Below, piece by piece: positions 56,326 through 64,000 of a stretch of DNA of 64,000 nt. The stretch is from contig CM022302.1 of NCBI GenBank assembly GCA_011799875.1, positions 201,420,086-201,484,085 on the forward strand. The letters run 5' to 3'. Position 1 is the first letter of the stretch. Each line of letters starts with the position of its first letter. Source of the stretch: Thinopyrum elongatum (taxonomy: Eukaryota; Streptophyta; Magnoliopsida; Poales; Poaceae). Both the position numbers and the translations under genes were made by a program. The notes beneath the pieces are model-generated. The model was given only the letters and a program-made list of their open reading frames with translations, made no database searches and was not told the origin of the DNA.

Positions 56326-56597
56326 ACAAAGGGGTCACCACAGTGGCAAAATGTACATACATTGAGGTGTAAAGTAGCTACAGGGTCATCATACCCAACC
56401 CCTGACGGATTAGGACGAACGCATTTAATGCACCATGAGGTGTCCGTTTAGGTATCCTCACTTTCTTGGGGATGGAAAAAGGGGCCATCCCATCAGCACC
56501 GCTTAAGCTCTCCTCCACTGGCGCGTCGCCACGCGTCCAAAGAAGGACCCAGATTGTCGGGTTTGTTGCTGTGCTAGAGCGGTGGCACAGTAACAAA

Positions 56598-56690
56598 ACC
56601 TTGCCGGGTGCTAAACCTTGCCGGGCGCCGAGCCTTGCCGGGCTCCGAGCCTTGCCGGGCTCCGAACCTTGCCGGGCTTCGCAGGCCATC
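56598..56690. repeat. 17-18-bp tandem repeat in the LTR of element D
   Basis: Five copies of (A)ACCTTGCCGGG(C/T)(T/G)CC(G/T)AG follow one another. Further CCGGCAAG words continue to 56700. The unit sits between the presumed enhancer part of the LTR and its start. Confidence 0.8.
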
Positions 56691-56885
56691 CCGGCAAGAT
56701 CTTGCCAGGGAAGTTGGAATGCAGATTCCAGCTCTTCTTATCTGCTAATCCTCAGATCTTTGACTTGAGAATCCCCTTGGTGGCCTGAGTCAATCTCAAA
56801 CTGTTCCCCGACAAGCCTTGCGGCGAGTATGGCTACAACTGCCCGTGCACAAGTACGGGGTACTAATGGCCCAATACTTAGTACA

Positions 56886-56903
56886 CCGAAAGGAGCCCCC
56901 GGG
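56886..56903 (-). other. Polypurine tract region of element D
   Basis: The minus strand reads CCCGGGGGCTCCTTTCGG just before the LTR start TGTACTAAG. The GGGGGCTCC core resembles GGGGGCTAC in B and GGGGACTAC in C. Confidence 0.55.
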
Positions 56904-57126
56904 CCTAGGCCACACACGAGTGCGAGGCGTTGTTGGGCTAGGCCCAAACAGTGCACGGGCACACATGGCAGGGGATTAACTGCTCGTAAATATCCTGTTT
57001 ACTGTGCCAGCCACTACGCGCGCCGAATGCGCGACGTGGGAAGCGTGCCTCAAAAGCTGCAACTGCAACGCGCCCGCAGAGGCGCATTCACATTGGGGAG
57101 TAAAAGAGGCGGCCCCGCTCCTTCCC

Positions 57127-57137
57127 CATAAAAAAGG
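57127..57137 (+). promoter_or_regulatory. TATA-like box of the antisense gene of element D
   Basis: The plus strand reads CATAAAAAAGG about 160 bases before the ATG at 57295, after a GC-rich stretch. Its position relative to the gene matches those in B and C. Confidence 0.45.
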
Positions 57138-57294
57138 AGAAACCACAGAGGCACAAGCCTATTTACCCCCCTTTTTCTTCTCAATCTGGCCGTCGCCATT
57201 GCTTTCCTTTTCTCGAGCTCAGAGCGAAGCCTTCCCTCTTTCACTCGCCGCCTCCACGCCCGCTCCATCCCCGGCTTCCGCCCTTGCAGTCGCC

Positions 57295-60200
57295 ATGCCG
57301 CCCAAGACCAGCAAAGGCAAGGGCAAGGAGGCGAAAGTCGATGTCCCGGAGAGCGAACTGGTGAAGATGCGGAAGAAGTAAGTCGTCTTCGCTCCGTCGC
57401 TCGATGCGGAAGCTTTGAAGAGGCGGTACCAGTGTATGTGGGCGAGGGAGACACAGGCTCACCCCGCCACTCACGTGATTCCAGGTTCTTGCTCCAAGAG
57501 TGGGTCAGACAGATACCCCTTTTTCGTCGCATATTTCTATTGCGGGCTCTGTCCTCCATTTTCTGACTTCTTCAATGACATTATGTACACATACGGCTTC
57601 CATCTTCTTGACTTCACGCCAAACGCCGTAATGTGTATGTCTGTCTTCGCTCATCTTTGCGAAAATTTTGTCGGAGTAGTTCCCAATACCGCCCTCTTCC
57701 GCCATTATTTTATTCCTCGCATCCAAAAGGGGGAGGCCCTTTCTGGTTCTATCGCCTGGATTCCACGGGCTTGGAATAAGGAGATATACCCAGAGGGAGT
57801 TTACCGGGAGAAGTGGGACGAATGGCGGTCTGAGTGGTGTTGGATCAAGGAAGCAGATCCTCATCCGTTATGTTTGCCTCGACAGCAGAAGGCGGTCCGA
57901 GGTAGCGATTGGAGCGGCCTTGCCGCGGAGGACGAGAGGCTCACAATCGCCACCACCAGGATCCTTCGCCTGAAAGCCGCCGGGCTTACTATGGACATGA
58001 TCGGCTTCGATTTCCTCCATCGCCGCATCGCCCCGCTACAGAGCAGGGGAAGACTAGCTTGGGAGTACCGGAACGCAGCGGACATCATGAGGCTGTGCCC
58101 TGGATTGAACAACAATTTGACTGCTACGCAACTTAGCGCCCTCCGCCAAAAGCTGTTCCAGCGCGACGACAAGCATCGGTTGCCGGCAAGGATTGTCCCT
58201 CTGTGCAACAACTCTGCTCTGGGATCAATCATCGCCTTCATGCCGATGTTCAATGCCCACGGTCTTGACGCGACATGGGTTGAGCCATCCGAGGAAGATG
58301 CACAGGAGTTCTTTGATAACTTGACGGAGAGGGCCGTCCGGGAAGAAGCAGACTTACTCCGAGCCACCACCGACGAAGAGGTGGCATACATCACCACCAG
58401 GGCGGAGGAGGCAAATCTTGCCACGGAGGCCGGCAGCGTCGGCTTCGCAGAATGGGAAACCAGCGATGCAGAGGTAGTGGTGGAGAAAGATCCTGTCGGG
58501 AAGGACAAAGCTGCCGGGGAACAGGGCAGCACTGCCGCTGAGAGCTCGTCCGACGAAGACACGGCTGAAGAAGAACCGCAAGAAGAGCTCCCAGCCCCGA
58601 AGAAGACAAAGTGTGTTCTTCGAAAGGCTGCGTCTGGCATCCCGGCAAGCCAACCTTCCTCGAGCAGAGAGGCTCCCGGCAAGAAAGTGGCCGGCAAGAC
58701 TGCGCCGCGGCAAAGGGTTCGACAGCAACCTGCGCGGCGCGCGAGACCCACACCAGCCGCAACTGCTGGGGCGGCAGGGGTGTCTCGCACTACCGCACCG
58801 GAAGCTGAGGTGACGGAAACACGCCAACCCCTGGCGCCTGCCACAGCCAAGCGACCTAGGACCCCTCCTCCGCCTCCCTACTCAGACGTCGCAACGGAGG
58901 TCGATTTCGACATCTCCGGCTTTAGTCCGGAGCGAGAAGAGGAAGAGTGAGTACCTTGCCACAGCCTTTATCTTCCAATCTTGGATCAATCTTACTGACT
59001 TGCTTGTGTTGTCTCTGCAGTGATGCAGAAACCTTGCTGGAGAGGATGATGAAGAGGACAAAGACTTCCACGGGTGACGAGCCCCCGGCAGGCTAAACGA
59101 GCGTGCCAGAAACTGTCATCGTCAGCCAGGAGCTCATCCCTCAACGCAGTCCCCAGCACAGCCCCCAGCGCAGCCCCCAACGTAAGTTCATTGCTCTTTT
59201 TCCGTTGGCGGGCGCTGAGGTTTCTATTCTTGCCGCTGATATCTCTGGGCTTGCAGGAGAAGAACGGCAACAAGGAGAGTTATTGGAAGACGCTCCCGTC
59301 GTGCCACCTCCATCGACCACGCCACCCTCAAGCGCATCCCCGGCAAGGGATCCTACCGATGAGCCCATCTTGATTGAGGAGGAGCCGGCAAGCATGGACA
59401 CCGGCAACCCTCCCCCGGCAACCGAGATTGTCGGAAGGGGCGAGACCACCTCTCAACAGCTCGACGTAGGTAACTGATTGCCTTAGTGCGCTTGCTATTC
59501 TTTCCTTTATTTCTTTTTCTTTGGTCCCTTCGATCTTCAATCTTGACCTTATTCTGTTTCCCTCCTTCGTCCTCTAGAGTTCCCTGTGATGGAACACATG
59601 GACATCGACGTTGTCATCGAGGAGACCGCCAGGGACGCCGCTGCCGAGGCAGACAGGATCGCCGCCAGCAAGGCCGCCAAGGATGCCACCGTCGAGGCCG
59701 CCGAGACTGTGCAGGAGGAACCCGCCAAAGAGCCTGCTAAAGAGGGTGGCAAGGAGGCTGATGACCGTACTGACGGCATTCCTGCCGTAGGAGCGCCAGG
59801 TGCTGAGCCGGCCACTGAGCCCCCTGCTACTGGTGAGGCGGTTGTTGAGGATCAACCGTCAACATCTGAAGGCCCCTCATCCAGCAAATATCTCAAAGTT
59901 GGCGAGAACCTGTTTGTCAACTTGCCGGGGATGGCAAACATTGGGGCACCGACCGAAGGGGAAGTCTTCAACGAGGAAATCATCGCTGCTGCCGAGCTCG
60001 AGGTTGTTGATGACCCAAGCGCTAGCAATGGCAAGCCTGAAGAGGATCAGCTCCTTCAGGCCATGGGCGAAAACTTCCGCAAGCTCCAGGCTCTCCACCG
60101 CACCCGAAAAGAGAAAGCGGATTCCAGAATGGCAGTTGTCGAGGCGGCCGAAGCAGATTTTCAGAGGCGCGTCGAACAAATGCAAGTCTGGTACGCCGAG

Positions 60201-61265
60201 GCCCTCCAAGAGTTGACTGCTGGCCGAGAACAAGTGAGCCAGCAGTGGACAGAAATCCTCCTGAAACAATCTGACATGGAGAAGGCGCAGGATGAAGCTA
60301 CGCAGAGAATTGCTGCTGAAGATGCTCTCCTGATGGGGCGTCGCATTGTGCTTGATGCTCACGAGGAAGATCTCGCCGCACGTGAGTAGGCGCTCGCCGC
60401 CAAGCTTCACAGCAAAGATGAAGATATCGAGAAGCTTGTCACGCGGCGGACCCAGGAGCTGGAGCAGAAGCACAAAGAGGCGCTCGAAGCTCTAACTGTA
60501 GATCACGCCGGCAAGCTCAAGGAGGCCGTTGATGCTGCCGAGGCTGCAGAGGCCGCCAAGAACGAGCTGAGCGACAAAGTCAAGAAACTGGAAACGGATC
60601 TTGAAGAACACGGCAAGGAGCTCTCAACGCTCAAAGGCGACAGGGAAAAAACCCTCCACACCTTGGCGGAGATGCAAGTTGCCATGTCTAACAAGAGCAA
60701 GCAGCTCTCCTCAGCAAATGAAGCCATTGCCGTTCTGGAACTGAAGTTGACCACGTTGCAGAAGTCTCTCGAGGCCGGCAGGGCCCGCGAGAAGGCCCTA
60801 CTTAAAGATCTCCAGGGAGAGAGGAACCTGCTCAAGAGCGCTGCCGCCGCCCAAATTGATTACAAAAAGGGGGTGGAGATCTGGACTGGACGTCTCATCG
60901 ACGCTGCGGAGAAGCTTACGGCAGAACTGTCAATCATGGGCCTGTCAAACTTCAGGTACTCTTCCGAGGAAAGGATATCTTCGAGTGCCAGGTTGACAAT
61001 GTTCTTCGAGAGCATCATTGACGCCTTGAAGTTGCTCCAGTCTTACCGGGCGACTCAATTGGCCAATGAAACCCGCCGGCTTTGCCGGGCCGTCCTCCGC
61101 AAAGTATTTATCAAGGTGGTGCACCACAATCCTGGCATCGACCTCTCCAATGCGCTTGGCCATCTGCCAAAGGACGCAAATCTCGAGGCGCTCGAAGAGC
61201 TTGTCACGCCTATCCTCGAGAAGGTGGACTCCATCAAAAGGATCGAAGGCCAGCGCAGAGATTAA
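57295..61265 (+). pseudogene. Multi-exon antisense gypsy-transposon gene of element D, coiled-coil product
   Basis: Exons by GT-AG sites are 57295-58946, 59021-59181, 59257-59469 and 59578-61265, with matching phases. The start MPPKTSKGKGKEAK is basic. The conserved core has YFYCGLCPPFSDFFND, then FTPNAVMCMSVFAHLCENF (Transposase_28-type). The long first exon continues with LRLKAAGLTMDMIGFDFL and an acidic/basic region rich in Lys, Arg, Pro and Ser. The last exon is a long coiled coil (ADFQRRVEQMQVWYAEALQE, KKLETDLEEHGKELSTLKG) and a helical end with NPGIDLSNALGHLPKDANLE. Three in-frame stops (57379 TAA, about 59093 TAA, 60387 TAG) stand where Gln is likely. The first overlaps a perfect GTAAGT, so a 57375-57484 intron is an alternative. 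The gene ends 797 bases from the end of integrase, tail-to-tail. Function unknown. Confidence 0.8.
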
Positions 61266-62062
61266 CTGCTCCACCTTTTCTTGCCGTCGTCATTCCATGC
61301 CAAAGACAATTAAGTCTCAAGTTAGAATTGCGGCAACTCATTAATGTAATATAACTTGCTTATGTTTGGGTACATGCTTGCAATTTTCCTTGTCTGATTC
61401 CTTTGTGTATGGAGTTCACCCTACGCTTACTGAAAAACTTGCCGGCGCGCAACCTGCCGCGAGCGCTGGGTGCGGGACTTCAGCAGCCTGCTGGAGGCGC
61501 AGCGGCCGGCAAGACTCCTTGGCGTTCTCAGTGCAGCCACTTAAATCATTGAGCGGACTCGAAACAAGATAAGGGCGCAACCGATTACAACAAGGGTTCC
61601 TTCGCGTGCAGATTTTCCATACAAAAGTCGGAATCGTCCAAGGAAATAACTTTGCAATAAAGGAAACTTGTTCTAAGTTTTTAGAACTTAGCTTTCTGTC
61701 ACTGTCCTTCCTCCGGCAAGCGTCGATTCCGAACATCGCCAACTGGTACTCATATCTCTGTTCCCCCCCGGCAAATGTGCACGCGAGGGATCCTTCTGTC
61801 TTTTAAGAAAAAGAAAGAAGAGAAAATAAAGATATGAAACCTTGGCGGTTCGTTAGAACTTACCGGGAGTAGGTGTCATACAACTTCTTAGACAAACATG
61901 CATATATAAATATGAACATGGAAATCAATAAGGAAATGCACAACACTTAAATTTATTCATTTGTGCTCAGGGTCTGCGCCTGGCTTTGTACAAAGGATCA
62001 TATGCCTCGCCGGCAAGACTTGAACAAAAGGGTGGTTGCCGGGGGCCCCCGGCAACCGCACC
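61266..62062. other. Non-coding gap between the convergent genes of element D
   Basis: These 0.8 kb hold no frame I can support. AATATAACTTGC and TTATTAATG-type AT-rich stretches just after 61265 may include plus-strand 3' signals. GAAAATAAAG at about 61820 is A-rich, but its role is unclear. Confidence 0.5.
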
Positions 62063-64000
62063 TTATGGGTAGAACTTGCGAAGATGTTCGATATTCCAGG
62101 AGTTGCTCACTGGAACGCCATCTTCGGTCTCCAGGCGGACAGCGCTGGCCCTGGTGACTCGTACTACCCGATAAGGGCCTTCCCACTTTGGAGTCAACTT
62201 GTTTGAATTCTTGGCGAACTGAATCCGTCGAAGAACAAGGTCGCCTTCCTCAAGGCTTCGGGCATGAACTTTGCGGCTATGGTAGTGGCGCAAAGCTTGC
62301 TGGTAGCGTGCAGCTCGCACAGCAGCCTGAAGACGATTCTCCTCAAGGAGCACAGCATCATCTTGCCACAGTTACTCTTGCTCAAGCTCATCATAAGCGA
62401 GCACTCGAGGTGATCCGTACATGAGTTCCGTGGGGAGAATTGCTTCCGCTCCGTAGACCAGAGTGAAGGGCGTCTGGCCGGTGGCTCGATTTGGTGTCGT
62501 TCTGATTGACCAAAGAACCACCAGCAACTCATCAATCCAGCGTCTTCCGTACTTTTTCAGCCTGTCAAAGGTTCTGGTCCTGAGACCGCGCAGCACTTCA
62601 GCATTGGCCCTCTCCACTTGGCCATTGCTTCTCGGCTGAGCAACGGAGGCAAAACAAATTTTGCCGCCAAGGTCTTGGACGTACTGCATGAAGGTGCGAC
62701 TTGTGAATTGCGTGCCGTTGTCGGTGATGATACTGTTGGGCACACCGAAACGGCAAACTATCCCCTTAAAGAACTTGACGGCCGATTGTGCTGTCACCTT
62801 CCTCACTGCTTCCACCTTCGGCCACTTTGTGAACTTGTCGATAGCAACGTACAAGTACTCAAAGCCCCCGATAGCACGGGGGAAAGGGCCCTGTATGTCG
62901 AGCCCCCAGACCGAAAATGGCCAGGAGAGAGGGATTGTCTGAAGAGCTTGAGCTGGTTGATGCGATTTCTTCGAATGAAACTGGCACGCTTCACACTTGG
63001 TTACTAGTGCAGTTGCATCCTGGAGAGCGGTGGGCCAAAAGAAACCTTGCCGAAATGCTTTCCCGGCAAGTGCTCTTGATCCTATGTGAGAACCACATAT
63101 GCCTCCATGTATTTCTGCCAACAGCTCTAGCCCATCCTCCCGAGGAATGCACTTCAATTTCACACCGTTTGGTCTCTTTCTGTACAGGACATCATCGACG
63201 AACTTGTACATAACAGACCGATGGGCTACTCTTTCCGCTTCTTCCTGTTCCTCCGGGAGTTCTCCTGTTTGAAGGAAATGGACAATGTGTTGTGCCCATG
63301 CTGGAGCCTGGGGCTCGACAGCTAGGACTAAAGGCATCTCCTCCGCCGGGGGAACGTTTGTCTCGACAGCAAGGACCTGAGCCCCCGCTGGAGCCTGTTG
63401 TTCCCCGGCAGGCATGTCATTGATCCCAGCAACTTCCTTGCCGGCGGCCCCCAGGAGCTCTGCCGGGAAGTACTGACTGGAATTCAATTTTCTTCTCTTT
63501 TCTTGCTGCATTGATGGCGCCACGGATGGTTGATTCAAATGGAGCACAAAAGTTCCTGGTTCCACAGGTAACTTGAGGGCAGCGCACTTTGACAGGTCGT
63601 CAGCAATACTGTTCTCGGCACGAGGGATGTGCTTCATTTGCAGACCGTCCAGGTGCTCTTCCATTTTTCTTACTTCATCCACGTAGGCTTGCATCAATGG
63701 ACTCTGATAACTCTTATTTACTTGCCTGACAACAAGCTGTGAATCGCCTCTGATGATGAGCTTCTTGATACCAAAGTCTGCCGCGATCCTGAGACCGGCA
63801 AGGAGGCCGTCGTACTCCGCAGTGTTGTTCGTCGAACTCTCCCGGGGAAAATGCATTTGGACCACGTACTTGAGGTGCTCTCTGGTGGGTGCGACAAGCA
63901 GCACGCCAGCACCGGCGCCTTGCAGCGAAAAAGCCCCGTCAAAGTACATAACCCATTGCTGGTCAATTTCCTTGCCGGGGAGAGTTGTTTCTTGAACCTC
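62063..64000 (-). pseudogene. RNase H and integrase part of pol, element D (partial)
   Basis: The minus-strand frame is open from the window edge, broken only by a TAA at 62372-62374 where Gln is likely, and ends at 62063. RNase H shows MYFDGAFSLQGAGAGVLL, NTAEYDGLLAGL and IIRGDSQLVV, so all three acidic residues are present. A linker of about 90 residues (Pro/Ala/Glu-rich) follows. Integrase has the HHCC zinc motif (HGGICGSHIG to CEAC), then WGLDIQGPF, SIITDNGTQF and NGQVERAN, a complete D,D,E set. The C-terminal part has EEGDLVLRRIQ and KWEGPYRVV and no chromodomain. It is better preserved than the pol of C. RT should follow to the right. Confidence 0.9.

Larger units (their letters stand above)
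56036..56885 (-). repeat. 3' LTR of element D
   Basis: The plus strand starts TGTCGGCGTGCGAC and ends ATACTTAGTACA, 850 bp. The right edge is inferred from the TG/CA rule and the adjacent purine tract, as the partner LTR is outside the window. A TATA-like box on the minus strand, GTATAAAAGGAGG, lies at about 56313-56325. Confidence 0.7.
56036..64000 (-). mobile_element. Gypsy LTR retrotransposon with antisense gene, right part beyond the window (element D)
   Basis: The left LTR (56036-56885) is followed by a purine tract (minus strand), a plus-strand multi-exon gene (57295-61265), then integrase and RNase H on the minus strand (62063 to the window end). The order is the same as in C. The remaining RT, protease, gag and 5' LTR should lie to the right. 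Sequence similarity to C is at the level of domain motifs only, so it is a separate family. The copy has one nonsense codon in the visible pol and three in the antisense gene. Confidence 0.9.

Noticed and set aside
57861..58850. Minus-strand frame of 329 codons
   Set aside because: It lies opposite the first exon of the antisense gene of D and has Ser/Ala/Arg-rich low-complexity composition with no motif. It is a shadow frame.

Overview
The window is gene-poor, repeat-dense plant nuclear DNA, most probably from a Triticeae grass (wheat, Aegilops, barley or rye). The basis is the content: nested gypsy and copia LTR retrotransposons, a CACTA transposon whose right end reads CACTACCAGGGAAA on the minus strand, a large-LTR non-coding element resembling the LARD class, and intron-containing reading frames. 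I found no ordinary single-copy host gene, rRNA, tRNA, CRISPR array or bacterial operon. Element letters A to G are my own labels. I do not assign published family names, because that needs a repeat-library search.

Layout. G (1-4010, minus) is a copia-like remnant abutting the 3' LTR of F. F (4011-8839, minus) is a rearranged, non-autonomous gypsy remnant lying inside the gag gene of A. A (pieces at 8840-10775, 34552-37019 and 48341-49485, plus) is a gypsy element that lost its pol region. B (10776-34546, minus; target-site duplication CCAGG) sits in A and carries gag and protease but no reverse transcriptase or integrase. C (12533-26764, minus; duplication ACGAG) sits in B and is a decayed but complete gag-protease-RT-RNase H-integrase gypsy element. 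E (37020-48335, minus; duplication CGCGC/CGTGC) sits in the 3' LTR of A and has two 4.2-kb LTRs around a 3-kb non-coding middle. Then come a short unclassified repeat, a solo or truncated copia 5' LTR (about 50218-51727), a 4.1-kb CACTA-type transposon (about 51869-55986), and D (56036 to beyond 64000, minus), another gypsy element.

Two things stand out. First, B, C and D each carry, between pol (or gag-protease) and the 3' LTR, a long multi-exon gene on the opposite strand with its own TATA-like box. Its product has the N-terminal domain known as putative gypsy-type transposon (Pfam Transposase_28), followed by acidic/basic linkers and a coiled coil. In all three elements the gene runs tail-to-tail against the retroviral genes. 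Second, the CACTA element holds a four-exon gene (52606-53837, minus) that splices by GT-AG rules into an uninterrupted frame of 318 codons. It is the only gene in the window that looks intact.

Decay is visible throughout. Most nonsense codons in gag-pol and in the antisense genes are TAG or TAA where relatives appear to have Gln (CAG/CAA) or Trp (TGG), that is C-to-T changes on one or other strand, as expected of methylated and silenced repeats. By a hand count the two LTRs of C differ at about 3% of positions and those of B at about 6%, which agrees with C having inserted into B.
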